The position numbers and the translations under genes were made by a program. From Apostichopus japonicus (Eukaryota > Echinodermata > Holothuroidea > Aspidochirotida > Stichopodidae): DNA of 64,000 bases. The DNA lies in the NCBI RefSeq assembly GCF_037975245.1, contig NC_092575.1:695001-759000 (forward strand), read 5' to 3'. Below are positions 24,101 through 33,947 of the stretch, piece by piece (within the stretch, counting starts at the first letter, position 1; each line of letters opens with the position of its first letter). The notes below the pieces were generated by a model. The model worked only from the letters and a program-made list of their open reading frames with translations, made no database searches and was not told the origin of the DNA.

Positions 24101-27100
24101 TACTTGAGTTTATTACATGCCAGCATCGATGGACTAGAGATATAGAAGTCTGTAGGAAATGATGGGACATTGTCACGTGATAGGCAAATATGATGAACAA
24201 CAAAGTAGACTCAAAGATTATACTGATAATTTGTATGTCGATAATTGAAAACTCAGAGAATTTATTACATGAATCATGCTTTTTAATCTGATCACTGGGG
24301 CCCCTTTGTGCATCTCAGTTGTTGTGGTTTAAACATTGGAGAAGAAGTATTGTAATGTTTGCTTTAATTGCTGGCTTTCATTGACACCTTAGCCTGGAAA
24401 TCTCTCTGTAGTTAATATGCTTGATCATTGATAGGTATATAAGCTTTATTTTTAGCCTTATAATGAGGAGAGGACATGTTATTCATATAACAGCTGAAAA
24501 CACCTTTTCTCTTTTGATACAGACGGATATTATGCATAAATTGTTTTGATTGCAATTATTTAAATTTCAATCCATTAAAAGGAGAAAGATAACGTAAATG
24601 TTGTAAAGGTTAGATTTTACTTTGAAACACAGAACCATGGTCCACCTAGGTGAAGAGAGCATGATTTTAATTGTTAATATTGTACGGGAATTAAAATAGA
24701 ACATCTGGAAAATATGTTTTGTCAGTATTATCCAACCAGAAGTCATTTTGCTTTTTAATAATGGTTACATTGTATATTCAAACTGTCTCAATTATATAAT
24801 CTTTTTTTTTCTTTATTCTGCTAAACAGGCTAAGTTGGAGGCTCACAAGGACCCATTGGGCAAGCCTGGACCTCATCTTTTCTCTCCACACAGACATCTT
24901 GATCCTCACATGCAATCATTTTTCCAACATGGTATGTTTCTTTCTGCTTCCTGTCTTTACTGTTAAGTGAATCCTGTGAAATAGAGTGCGGTCCCTTTAC
25001 TCTCTTGAAACCCTCAAAGTATCATTGTCTTTATGACGTTTTCTCAAGTGATGAATATTCCAGTCATTTTCTAGACAACCTGATTCTTGTTGGGCTCGTC
25101 ATGTTCCTGCCCCCCCCCCCCAGAGCAGTCCTTTAATGTCCACCGTTGGACTGACAGGGTATACCCCTAACATCTGACCATCCCCTTCTACAAGTGAAAT
25201 CGAAGTAAAAGAAACCTTGTAGAGCTGTTGGTGAATGCCATAGCTGCAAGGCAATAAATAGCAGAAGGGAACAAAGAAACCCATGTGAGACTTGACTTGA
25301 GATAACTGCACGGAAGTTATTTTGAGAATTTCGCCACTGGTGGAGTTTGAATTAAAACCTACTGATGGTATAGTGTAGACACTCTCCATACTCTCTATAG
25401 TTCTATAGTTGTGTATACAACGGTAGTAGAAGAAACAGTCAACTAATAGTAAGAAGGCTGGCCGGTACCCATAGCATGGCATTAGCAAAAACCAGTCGAC
25501 TTAAACTTCCCAGGAAAGAAGAAATACTTTATATCTTTAATCCTTCTGTGATATGCTGTTATAGTTTAATAAATGTGAGTATTAAAACATGTCATAGTGA
25601 CGATCCTTTTAGAAGTGAATGGTTTAATATTCCTTGGTTGAAATGAAGAAAGAAACAAAATTAAGGAGCATGTGCCTTATTCGGACCAATAGCAAACTTA
25701 AATTTACTTAGTACTCGATAGGTCTGGTGAAATTGTAACAACCCTCACCCATCTGTTAAAGAGTTGTTTGAATGAAGTCTTATTGCGATGGTTCGTAATT
25801 TACTAATGTACAGTAACATGAGGATGAATGTATCGTCATTGCGGAGACTTGCTTTGAGTCATAGCCAGTCTTGGTCGAGGTGTCATTGTTTGCACCTGTA
25901 GCTGGTCTTAACTACCTTCAGTCATGGTGGTGACAGGATTTCTAGTTGACATTGATTGTTACCAGATATCTATTGATAGCTGTTCATGTCTCCAGCATCT
26001 TAGAGATGGAAATTAAGGAGCAGATAATGTCAAACTTTCTCTCCCTGATCATCTGAGACAAGGTTGTGGAAGCTAAAATTCTGAGGCCAACGCAAGGGTT
26101 TATAGACTGTGAGATGGTACACTCTCCTCGTCTGTCTGTCCGAGAAGACAGGCTGAAATGATAAGACTGTACAGTGAGATTGACATAAGTGTCACTATAA
26201 GAAAAGGTATTTGTTTGATCGTTACTGTCTAAAATGGGAGGGGGAGGGAGGGGGGACGAGAGGATCATTATAACACAAAGAACATACCAAGCTTGTCTGG
26301 TAGAATGGTTGTGAAAGGTTGAGGGTAGACAGATTCGTAATGTTGTTGCAGAATCTTGATTGTGGTAGCTTGCTTGTCATTTTGTTTCAAACATGTTTCA
26401 TTTTGTCCTCCTAGCATCCAAAGACTGTGTGTAACAGTCATGACATGTTTCATTTTGTCCTCCTAGCATCCAAAGACTCTTTACCCGTTATGACATGTTT
26501 TATTTTGTCCACCTAGCATCCAAAAGACGGTGTAACAGTAATAACATGTTTCATTTTGTCCTCCTAGCATCCAAAGACTGTGTAACAGTCATAACATATT
26601 TCATTTTGTCCTCCTAACATCCACAGAATGTGTGTAACAGTCAGTTTTTATATCTTTTGAGACTGTCTGTAAGCACCACAACGGCTCCCTCACCTCTCGA
26701 CTATTTTATTTTGCGGGGTCAACATACATATTACCATCATTACTCTTTTTAATTTTTTCAGGGCCACCAGGGCTTCCGCATGCACCCTTACCTGGTGCTT
26801 CTCATCACGGTGGCCTGCTGGCACCTCCTTCCGCTGGACAGCTAGGGGTACCCCCAATGGGCAAACACAATGGATACAACCCTATGGCAATGCTAGGACA
26901 ACCACCAGGGAGCTCCTCTAAAGGTAATACTAGTCATACAAATGTATGAACATGCAAAGTATTCTTCTTTGCCATACATTTTATGGTATCTAATAAAGGT
27001 GTAAATGTAGAAATTACCCTCTGCAAAGAGAGGCACCCCACCCCCCATCCTCCCCCGCCCCTCATTAGCGAGAGTTTCAGTGGATCATATCTCATCTAAT

Positions 27101-30100
27101 CAGTGTTTCATACTTTACTGAGTTGTTTTTATAGTCCACGAATGTTTTCTTGATGCATACAACTTGTCTTTATCAGTCTGGGCAAAGGACAGTAACAAGT
27201 TACCCACTAAAGTGTTGTAGTGTTAAATCAGATCCATGAGACTTCCATCTTTGGAGTATTGAAGCTCAAAATGTATATATCTTGTAACCTGCCATGTGAA
27301 AAAGTAACAGCCACTACATATCTCTACGAAAAGAGGAGATAATCAGAACAAAAATGTGGATTCGTTACTGCTATGTGGTTGAATATCAGTTAACAAATGT
27401 AATCCAGAATGTGTTGAATATGTCTTTTCATCTTTCATTCTGTCTTTTTCTCCTGCTGCAGCCCTTGGCAATATCTTCAGTGAGCGAGATGCCATGACAC
27501 ATCCCGCCCTGGGGGGAGGCCCCCCGCATTGGTCTCGTCTGTACCATCGTCCAGGGCAAGGTTTCCCTCACGGGCCAGGGTGGGTGAAACCAGAACCAGA
27601 AAGACCAAAAGAGGGGTTCTTGGAGAGACACTCTATGAAGGAGGAGGAACGAATTAGAGAAAAGGAGAAAATGGAACTGGAGAGAAGAGAAAGGTAAACA
27701 GATGGATCTCATATCAAAACAAACATATAATAATATGACATAACAAAACGAAATATAACAAAACAATACATAACATAACAAAGGATAGATCTCATATCAT
27801 AGCAAACATAACATAATGTAACATAACAAATCATAACAAAACATAACATAACAAAACATAACATAACAAGGAGAAAATGGAATTGGAGAGAAGAGAAAGG
27901 TAAAAGGATAGATCTCATATCAAAACAAACATAATATAACAAAACATAACCATAACAAAACATAATATAACAAAACATAACAAACATAACATAACCATAA
28001 CAAAACATAGCATAACATAACAAAACATAACAAGGAGAAAATGGAATTGGAGAGAAGAGAAAGGTAAAAGGATAGATGTCATATCAAAACAAACATAATA
28101 TAACATAACAAATCATAACAAGACATAACAAAACACAACATAACAAAAAAAAAACATAACAAAACATAACATAACAAGGAGAAAATGGAATTGGAGAGAA
28201 GAGAAAGGTAAAAGGATAGATCTCATATCAAAACAAACATAATATAACAAAACATAACCATAACAAAACATAATATAACAAAACATAACAAACATAACAT
28301 AACCATAACAAAACATAACCATAACAAAACATAACAAAATAATTAGTTAGTCATCATTGGAAAAGCTCTCTGTTGAGTCTTGAACAAGACCCCTGAGGGT
28401 ATTTGTTGTTATTGTATTCAGCACTCTCTAAGAAATTATTTAAATATATTCAAATTGACAGAAGGAGTCACAAGCCTTTCTATTTGATTAGCTTGGTTCA
28501 GTTGAAACAGATTTGTTTTGAAGTCCTTTTTTTTCATCTAGCTACGAGACTGACAAGACCCTGATGAAGAAGCTCTTATTAAATCTCCTGGTTACTTTGC
28601 TGTGAACTTTCTTTGTACTGCTGTTTGTGGAACTTTTATATCAGTGGGATTAGGAAAATGTCTGTTATGTTTTCTGGGTTAATTGTTTGTCTCTGAAAAT
28701 CAAGTGGAATCAATTTTATTGAACTCACCTGTTTTCCCACTTGTATAGTTTGTTTTCCCAAGTTTGAGAATGTTTAATTTGATAAGGGAGCATTGGCTAA
28801 CACTAGGGAACCATAAAATAGCACATGTTACCCTATACTTGGCAGACACCGTTAGGGCTCAGGACCATTATTTATCCTCTACTTGTAAGAAATCTGCAGT
28901 TTTCTTTATGGATGGATTAACCCCACAACATTTCAAATATTAATTTTGTGTCAGTTAGAGGTAGAAAAGTTTGACAAGGGTATTAGGATATATCTTTACT
29001 CAGTGATAGGCAGAAATCAATTTTGGCATTATTCTTCTTTATACATCTTTATGTCCCAGTCATCATCTCCCTGTGTTTTATGTCTCAGTCATCTCTCCCT
29101 TTGTCTTTATGTCTCAGTCATCATCTCCCTGTGTCTTTTTCTTTATGTCTCAGTCATCATCTCCCTTTGTCTTTATGTCCCAGTCATCATCATCTCCCTG
29201 CGTCTTTATGTCCCAGTCATCATCTCCCTGTGTCTTTATGTCTCAGTCATCATCTCCCTTTGTCTTTATGTCCCAGTCATCATCATCTCCCTGCGTCTTT
29301 ATGTCCCAGTCATCATCTCCCTTTGTCTTTATGTCCCAGTCATCATCTCCCATTGTCTTTATGTCTCAGTCATCATCTCCCTTTGTCTTTATGTCCCAGT
29401 CATCATCATCTCCCTGCGTCTTTATGTCCCAGTCATCATCTCCCTTTGTCTTTATGTCTCAGTCATCATCATCTCCCTTTGTCTTTATGTCCCAGTCATC
29501 ATCTCCCTTTGTCTTTTTCTTTATGTCCCAGTAATCGCCCTGTGTCTTTATGTCTCAGTCATCATCTCCCTTTGTTTTTATGTCCCAGTCATCAGCTCCC
29601 TTTGTCTTTATGTCCCAGTCATCATCTCCCTGTGTCTTTTTCTTTATGTCCCAGCCATCATCTCCCTGTGTCTTTGTCTTTATGTCCCAGTCATCATCTC
29701 ACTGTGTCTTTATGTCCCAGTCATCATCTCTCTGTGTCTTTGTCTTTATGTCCCATTCATCATCTCCCTGTGTCTTTTTCTTTATGTCCCAGTCATCATC
29801 TCCCTGTGTCTTTATGTCCCAGTCATCATCTCTCTGTGTCTTTGTCTTTATGTCCCAGTCATCATCTCCCCGTGTGTTTATGTCCCAGTCATCATCTCCC
29901 TGTGTCTTTGTCTTTATGTCCCAGTCATCATATCACTGTGTCTTTGTCTTTATGTCCCAGTCATCATATCACTGTGTCTTTGTCTTTATGTCCCAGTCAA
30001 CATCTCCCTGTGTATTTATGTCCCAGTCATCATCTCCCCGTGTGTTTATGTCCCAGTCATCATATCACTGTGTCTTTGTCTTTATGTCCCAGTCATCATA

Positions 30101-31168
30101 TCACTGTGTCTTTGTCTTTATGTCCCAGTCAACATCTCCCTGTGTCTTTATGTCCCAGTCATCATCTCCCTTTGTCTTTGTCTTTATGTCCCAGTCATCA
30201 TCTCCCTTTGTCTTTGTCTTTGTCTTTATGTCCCAGTCATCATCTCCCTGTGTCTTTATGTCCCAGTCATTATCATCTCCCTGTGTCTTTGTCCCAGTTA
30301 TCCCTCTCACATACAGCAGTAATCCTATAATAGGGATCGCAGTTTTCTGATCTGCTGTAACCCTCAGCATATATTTAGGTCAAAAACAAAACAGGAGAAT
30401 ATTTACCAGACTGATAGTTATTTTAATGCATTTTGAGTCCCAAATGGAAGGCAAAGAAATTAATTCCATTTCAGCTAGATTTGATGGTTCCCTTAATGGT
30501 GGAGGTTGGTAGTGTGAAGCCATTAGAGGCCAATATTTCTATTTGTTATTGCCCCAGGAGGACGCTAAAAGTCTAAAATGAAAGCAGTTTGCTTTATTCT
30601 CCATAGAATGACATATGTTTATGTAATGTACATCAAAACAAAATGAAAAATCAGAATGGACTTGAACAATTCAATTTTCTGTCAAAGAGGTACTCATAAA
30701 TATTTGAACTGAACTGCTCTGTCTGCTGAGAAAATGCAATATTGAACCTGAAATGGTTGCAGAATAATGAGAGAATGTAGAAGTGGTAATTTACGTGCAC
30801 TGACAAAATGCGCCACTGTCTTGACTGACTCTGTTCATCACCTCAATGCAAGATTCTGCATTAGTTTGTTTTCAACGTTATCAAAGCAGTTCATAAACTT
30901 AGACAAATTAACATTTCAATTAAAAGATAAAGAAGACATTTCAAAGTAACAGACTTGGAGGTTTGTTTGTATTTTGTTTGTTTGTTGTTTGTTTGTTGTT
31001 ATTTGTCCTTTCCTGTTTCTTTTGGACAGTTACATACTTGTCTTCCTTGCATCTTTCTCATTCACTTTCCAGTTTTCTTATCACTCCTTTTTGTTTCTTG
31101 TGTGGATGTTGTTCTATGGCAGAGTTTAATACAGCTAGAACATTTTACTAATGTTATTACATGTATCC

Positions 31169-31243
<75 letters not shown>

Positions 31244-31312
31244 ATTTATATATATATATACATACATATATATATATATAATGTATATAATATATATATA
31301 ATGTATATAATG

Positions 31313-31369
<57 letters not shown>

Positions 31370-33947
31370 ATTCTATGTATCCATTATTTCTTAGTCCCTT
31401 ATTGAACTCTATGCCTCCGTGTCCTTCAGTAACACTTTCACTGTTATTAATGTCTGTCCCTAATATATTCTGACGGTCTTTTGTCAACGTTTGTTTGCCA
31501 AGGAATCACCTAATACAGTAGAACAATTTGATGAGACGTTCATGATTGGTAACACAAAAGGTGCTTGGACAACGGATTGTCCATTTATATGAGTGAATCT
31601 CACATCTAAGTGGTTGTAAAGATACCATTAAGGCTATTGGTAAGCTCTCCACGTTCGAATGGATCAAGTCTTGTCACGGTGTGAGTGATTTATGGGTGGC
31701 TCAAATTGATGAGTAGTGAGAGGCACTCGTCTGACGACGAATGCAAAATCTGGAGAGTTAAGGACAAAAAAAATGGATGAATGGTGTCAAACTAGCGATG
31801 AAAGGATCGGTTGAGAGCACTGTAAAAGCGTTGCTTATTATGTCGAATAGTTTGGTCAGAGTTTGCCTTTAAAGTTACGAGTAAATGAATATCTGTTTAG
31901 AATTATTTAGGTCATAGATGGTCAGTCATAGGAAGGTGACCTACTTGCAAGAATTTTTATCCTTGAATCGTAATACTTGGAATCAAGGGATGCAAAAAGT
32001 CAAGTGTTTTTTCCCTCGTGCCATGAGTTTGCTTCATGCAACTGTCGACGTGAGACAAGGTCATGTACAATGTCATTTATGGGGTCATATACAAGGTCAT
32101 GTATGAGGTCATATCAGAGGTCATATACAAGGTGTTCTACGATCCAAGACCTTTTCATGATAAGGCAAGCATAGCTTGACAAACCCTGGACAAAAGAAAA
32201 TCATTATTGGGAAAGTAATGCCTTGGCTATCATGTACATAAACTGTAGATCTAGCTATATATCTATATATATCAGCATTATGAAATATTTCTGCCATGTC
32301 ATAAAAAGAATTTCAGAAGGTGCTTAAAGTAAAAGCAAAAGCTGACTGTATAAAGCTAATAAGATGTAGAGCTAGATTTATGGAGGCCTAAGATGGGTGT
32401 CTCTTCATTACCATTATCCATTGATAAACATTGATAAATGAACCAGCGGTAACCATTACTCATCCAAACAAGATGGGTACTTTCAAGATTTTTATGATTT
32501 TGAAATAAAGTGATTTTCTTTTGTAATGGCATATGCTAATAGCTTTCTTCTGGTGGTAATAAGTGGGTTAGGTTGCTCTTCACGGTCATACTAGTCTGTC
32601 AAAGATGTGATTCGTGAAGAGATGAAGGTTACATTTTGATTTCAGCTTACATCTTTGCAGTTACACACCAATATAACAAGACCTGGCATGTTGTCAAAGT
32701 TTCACTTCGGTTGCCGTTTCAGTTGGGGTGTCCAGAATTACCCTTAAAAGTGATTTGATTTATAAAGACCACAATTTTCCAACCTGGAGACCACATCATG
32801 ACTGGATTGTTCAACAGGCATGTTATTAGCTCATATCCATATCGATATAATATCTTCAATTTGTCTATTCTTTGTTTGTCTTATTTGTAGAGAGAGAAGA
32901 GATCCGAGCAACTCTGAACACAGAGAGAGGAAAGATGACTCGGATCACAGACTCTCGATCCAGAATCACGAGAGAGGATCATCGAGTAGAGACACAGATA
33001 CGGACAGACACAGCAGTCAAAACGGCAAAATCCTAGAAGGGAGGATGAGTGTGGGGGGGATGAGTGTGGGGGGGATGAGAGGCTCACCGTTACGAATCTC
33101 TCATGACATAAGAACTCTGGATATGCACAGAGACCCTAGAGCTGATAGTGCTTTCAACAACGTTCTCCACGGAAACCCTTTGTATCCAAAGGACGAACGG
33201 AGAGAACACGATAAAGAACGTGTGGATGCAATGCACAGTTCTATCGGACTCCATCCAGTCTCGTTATTAGAACAGAGCCGGCTAGAGGCTTCCTCTTCTT
33301 TTAACCCTCCCATGCACGGATTGGACCCCTTACATAGACCCCCGAATCCACCCCAGTGGGATGTGTTTGGGCGGGGCGTCCATCACTTGGAACAACTGCG
33401 CCCGCCGGATCTTCTAGAACTGGAGAGGGACCGTCTTCTCCGCATACAGCAAATGGGCCCCGCTTTAGAGGGCGACAGATTAAGGGAAAGAGAACCGCAT
33501 GATTTTACGAGGGATAATCCTTTAGCATTCCGTAGAATGGAAGCGCAGCAACAACGGATGGCCCACTACTTGGAGGAACGTGATCGTATGATTGAGGAAC
33601 ACAATAGAAATAGACTCTTGCACGGTGCCGCAGAGCACCCCTCTCTGAGCTTGATCCCCAAACAATTTGGCCCTCTTGGAGCGGCTCAGTTTCACCTTCC
33701 AAGAACTACTTCAATTTATCCATTCTTAGCACACAAAAATGGGACTCCACCAACCTCACAGCCTCCCCCACCCTTGATATCCATGATGACCAACGGTATC
33801 CCTCCATTCTCTCTGGGGTCACGCCCTCATAGTAGGAACACAACACCGCCAAAACCAAGAGACATTTTACTGAAACAAGAACCAATGTCAGGTGAACACA
33901 GCCAGAACAGAGAGAAAGCCACAGACAAGGAAAGCCAGTCCAGGTAG
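2..33947 (+). CDS. AUTS2: AUTS2/FBRSL1-family protein, 3' part of gene (10 exons)
   Basis: Joined exons: 2-168 (or 2-138), 7397-7665, 8238-8443, 8897-8929, 22298-22411, 23805-23873, 24829-24931, 26762-26923, 27462-27693, 32891-33947. All borders are AG/GT and every phase matches, giving one open frame of 793 or 803 residues. Family recognition rests on four blocks that follow vertebrate AUTS2 order: a HxHxH repeat, GAFQPK followed by [14 protein letters not shown], a [15 protein letters not shown] block ending in WVKPE, and a C-terminus with REREPHDF and PPPPLIS. Vertebrate AUTS2 is a nuclear regulator that joins a PCGF3/5-type PRC1 complex, recruits CK2 and P300, and activates neuronal genes; that role here is inferred from homology. 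The 5' end lies left of the window. The visible part is shorter than the matching part of the vertebrate protein because the linkers between blocks are reduced. FBRS and FBRSL1 are paralogues in vertebrates, so this may be a single pre-duplication copy. Confidence 0.88.
208..370 (+). repeat. Tandem repeat, about 72-base unit
   Basis: Two full copies and part of a third. Each opens with a CCC-rich tract and CTCATGGGTT, followed by GGGAGTAT and a TAG-rich stretch. Copies are diverged. Confidence 0.6.
961..1112 (+). repeat. Tandem repeat, 28-base unit plus diverged copy
   Basis: TAGAGCCTAACATTAGACCT recurs three times in tandem. A diverged fourth copy follows, and a short segment TTTGACTTTCACA is duplicated with it. 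Confidence 0.8.
1240..1495 (+). repeat. Minisatellite of TATTATACTG / GACTATTA units
   Basis: Irregular alternation of GACTGTATTATACTGCCT and GGACTATTAGACTATATT. At least ten short units with point changes. Confidence 0.8.
7397..7665 (+). CDS. AUTS2: AUTS2-like exon 2 (Pro/Ser-rich, PPPY motif)
   Basis: The acceptor is a pyrimidine-rich tract ending in TTTGCAG; the donor is AAAG|GTAAGG. It is entered in phase 2 and left in phase 1. The product is low-complexity and rich in Pro, Ser and Thr. It contains HPPPYG at 7446-7463, a PY motif of the kind bound by WW domains and also present in vertebrate AUTS2. It ends in GPNFSYSKG. Confidence 0.85.
8238..8443 (+). CDS. AUTS2: AUTS2-like exon 3 (His-X repeat)
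   Basis: The acceptor is GGTAACAG and the donor CAGCTG|GTAAGT; phase 1 in, phase 0 out. It encodes [14 protein letters not shown], then a run of seven alternating histidines ([13 protein letters not shown], bases 8342-8380), then a Pro-rich tail. The alternating-His stretch matches the HX repeat of vertebrate AUTS2, a region tied to P300 binding and to AUTS2-syndrome variants. It is shorter here than I recall for the human protein. Confidence 0.88.
8897..8929 (+). CDS. AUTS2: AUTS2-like exon 4 (33-base microexon)
   Basis: A short exon with a TCTTTACAG acceptor and a CCAG|GTAAGT donor, phase 0 on both sides. It encodes [11 protein letters not shown]. Its length (11 codons) means it can be skipped without a frame change. 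A 52-base tandem array starts about 75 bases after its donor. Confidence 0.75.
9004..9668 (+). repeat. 52-base minisatellite, about 13 copies
   Basis: Repeats of TGTAGAGTGCTAG followed by ATATCCACTTCTTTCAT or TCATCCACTTCTTTCAT and a GATGATGAT tract. It lies just downstream of the microexon donor at 8930. Copies are over 90 percent alike by eye, and copy variants differ mainly at two positions. Confidence 0.92.
13479..13738 (+). repeat. Tandem duplication, about 130-base unit
   Basis: Two copies in direct orientation. Both start near CAAAGGCAAATTGAAAAATT and carry TTCTTCAATATT, ATGACTAGTCAAGTTTTAAA and CTCTGGGATTTAGTATCAA. AT-rich; no gene seen. Confidence 0.85.
14190..14370 (+). promoter_or_regulatory. 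Candidate intronic enhancer rich in homeodomain-type sites
   Basis: High-complexity sequence with many TAAT cores close together: GTCTAATTAAGCAATTATAA, CCAATTAGGG, CTTAATTAGTC and GGCTAATCATATC. Such clusters occur in developmental enhancers, and AUTS2 introns in vertebrates contain many. No conservation data were available, so this is only a candidate. Confidence 0.25.
15425..15752 (+). repeat. 77-base tandem repeat, about 4 copies
   Basis: Units contain ACAGAAAGAGCCCAGGACAT, GGACTAATTTTACAGGGCCA and GGCTAATGAAACTGGTCCTA. Nearly identical copies. Confidence 0.92.
15753..15932 (+). repeat. Short-unit repeat derived from the adjacent array
   Basis: About six units of 29-30 bases built on TTGACTAAT...CAGGGCCCCAGATA. 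They share GACTAAT and CAGGGCC with the preceding 77-base unit, which suggests they expanded from part of it. Confidence 0.75.
18040..19487 (+). repeat. 70-base minisatellite, about 20 copies, with higher-order structure
   Basis: Units carry GATTGAGTGAGTGGTTGATA, GGATTGACTGAGTCAATGAG and GTTATTAATGAACTGATT. Most copies look identical. A variant block (TATATGGATGG, then TATATCTATGG with GACTGACTCAAT) occurs near 18560-18665 and again near 19175-19275, about 614 bases apart. Every unit has a 15-base palindrome containing an AP-1-like core. Confidence 0.95.
20508..20536 (+). repeat. TG-rich microsatellite
   Basis: TATGTGTGTG repeated. Short. Confidence 0.7.
20849..22102 (+). mobile_element. TTAA-flanked non-autonomous DNA transposon (piggyBac-like)
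   Basis: TTAA stands at both ends (20849-20852 and 22099-22102). Just inside are imperfect inverted repeats: AAGGATTGTCTGGTGG on the left and the complement of CCACCAGACAATTCCT on the right. TTAA target duplication is the hallmark of piggyBac-type elements. The interior of about 1.25 kb has no transposase. It contains a tandem duplication (21123-21400 and 21401 to about 21650), which creates a repeated 160-residue open frame on the - strand (21160-21642). I do not regard that frame as a gene. Confidence 0.6.
21123..21650 (-). repeat. Internal direct duplication of the TTAA element
   Basis: Two copies of about 260-278 bases, each starting AATTTCCGGTGAAATTTCTT. Both include CTCCTTAAGCCGC, TTTGTGTAACACAAG and ATCCAGCTCCA. 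Roughly 80 percent alike by eye. Confidence 0.8.
22298..22411 (+). CDS. AUTS2: AUTS2-like exon 5
   Basis: The acceptor is CATTTCAG and the donor AAAG|GTAAAC; 38 codons, phase 0 on both sides. The product is Pro-rich ([17 protein letters not shown]) and ends in GHGAFQPK. The GAFQPK end is the same short motif found in vertebrate AUTS2 just upstream of the KPGKWC block. It follows a 13.4 kb intron. Confidence 0.87.
23409..23762 (+). repeat. About 125-base repeat, 2.6 copies
   Basis: Repeats of GTAGAGCCAATACTGTGGTA, ACATTGTCCTGGTACAC, GTATGACCTATGCTTCATTG and TGTCCCGTTATTGCTGGTAC. Lies in the intron directly upstream of the KPGKWC exon. Confidence 0.8.
23805..23873 (+). CDS. AUTS2: AUTS2-like exon 6 (KPGKWC core block)
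   Basis: The acceptor is TTTGTTGCAG and the donor AAAAG|GTAGGA; 23 codons, phase 0 on both sides. It encodes [18 protein letters not shown] followed by DQQQK. This is the most diagnostic segment: the vertebrate AUTS2 family shares KPGKWC, the spaced His/Val, AW and the HHQQ-type end. Its biochemical role is not defined. Confidence 0.93.
24829..24931 (+). CDS. AUTS2: AUTS2-like exon 7
   Basis: A T-rich tract ending in AAACAG precedes the exon; the donor is CATG|GTATGT. Phase 0 in, phase 1 out. It encodes [18 protein letters not shown] and ends in HMQSFFQHG. It corresponds to the stretch of AUTS2 just after the KPGKWC block, where the vertebrate proteins have a DPHK motif. Confidence 0.88.
24932..26761 (+). 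other. AUTS2-like intron between exons 7 and 8
   Basis: Contains a run of 12 C at 25110-25121 and the acceptor-like array listed below. Nothing else is supported. Confidence 0.5.
26393..26645 (+). repeat. About 51-base repeat, 5 copies, with acceptor-like core
   Basis: Each copy has TTTCATTTTGTCCTCCTAG, then CATCCAAAGACTG and a TAACAGTCATAACATG-type end. Four copies keep the TAG and the last has TAA. The core looks like a 3' splice site and lies 115-365 bases upstream of the true acceptor at 26761. Confidence 0.85.
26762..26923 (+). CDS. AUTS2: AUTS2-like exon 8
   Basis: The acceptor is AATTTTTTCAG and the donor TAAAG|GTAATA; phase 1 in and out. It encodes a Gly/Pro/His-rich linker, including [20 protein letters not shown] and [17 protein letters not shown]. 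It is low in structure and moderately conserved with the family (LPHAP, repeated HH). Confidence 0.87.
27462..27693 (+). CDS. AUTS2: AUTS2-like exon 9 (Trp-Arg-Leu block, charged helix)
   Basis: The acceptor is CTGCTGCAG and the donor GAAAG|GTAAAC; phase 1 in, phase 2 out. It encodes [15 protein letters not shown], then [20 protein letters not shown] and [11 protein letters not shown], then a charged helix [19 protein letters not shown]. The W-x-R-L...FP..PxWxKP pattern matches vertebrate AUTS2. The last 32 bases of the exon and its donor are copied three more times in the following intron. Confidence 0.9.
27659..28345 (+). repeat. Intron array carrying copies of exon 9 end and its splice donor
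   Basis: The last 32 exon bases (AAGGAGAAAATGG to GAGAAAG) plus GTAAA recur at 27868-27899, 28032-28063 and 28176-28207. Each is followed by GATAGATCTCATATCAAAAC (one copy has GATGTCATATC) and a tract of ACATAACAAA units. All three copies share one silent difference from the exon (CTG to TTG). Confidence 0.92.
28346..29036 (+). other. Intron sequence, nothing recognised
   Basis: Unique AT-rich sequence between two arrays of the exon 9 to exon 10 intron. No supported exon or element. Confidence 0.5.
29040..30300 (+). repeat. About 30-base pyrimidine-rich minisatellite, around 40 copies
   Basis: Units of TCATCATCTCCCTGTGTCTT plus TATGTCCCAG. Variants gain TCA or CTTTGT/CTTTTT, always in multiples of three bases. 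Forward frames contain almost no stop codons, so open frames of 458, 435 and 266 codons overlap here. These are repeat artefacts, not genes. Confidence 0.95.
31171..31370 (+). repeat. TA microsatellite, about 200 bases
   Basis: Long TA runs with a few TTTA, CATA and ATGTATA interruptions. May form cruciforms and is a likely assembly trouble spot. Confidence 0.97.
31371..32890 (+). other. 3' part of last AUTS2-like intron
   Basis: Unique sequence with a small irregular repeat of GGTCATATACAAGGTCATGT type at 32058-32132. No gene seen. Confidence 0.5.
32891..33947 (+). CDS. AUTS2: AUTS2-like terminal coding exon (C-terminal domain)
   Basis: The acceptor is TCTTATTTGTAG. The exon is entered in phase 2, so AG+A makes Arg, and it runs 351 codons to TAG at 33945-33947. 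It opens with a Ser/Arg/Asp-rich stretch and a short duplicated MSVGG. Further on are [65 protein letters not shown] and a tail with [10 protein letters not shown]. The REREPHD and PPPLI...TTP elements are in the same order as the vertebrate AUTS2 C-terminus. LKQEP near the end fits the sumoylation consensus psi-K-x-E. A base match to a donor (AG|GTAG) overlaps the stop, so a further exon is not excluded. Confidence 0.9.

Noticed and set aside
28946-30350. Overlapping open frames of 458, 435 and 266 codons
   Set aside because: They lie in a pyrimidine-rich minisatellite without stop codons in the forward frames. No domain, no codon signal, and the region is inside the last AUTS2-like intron.
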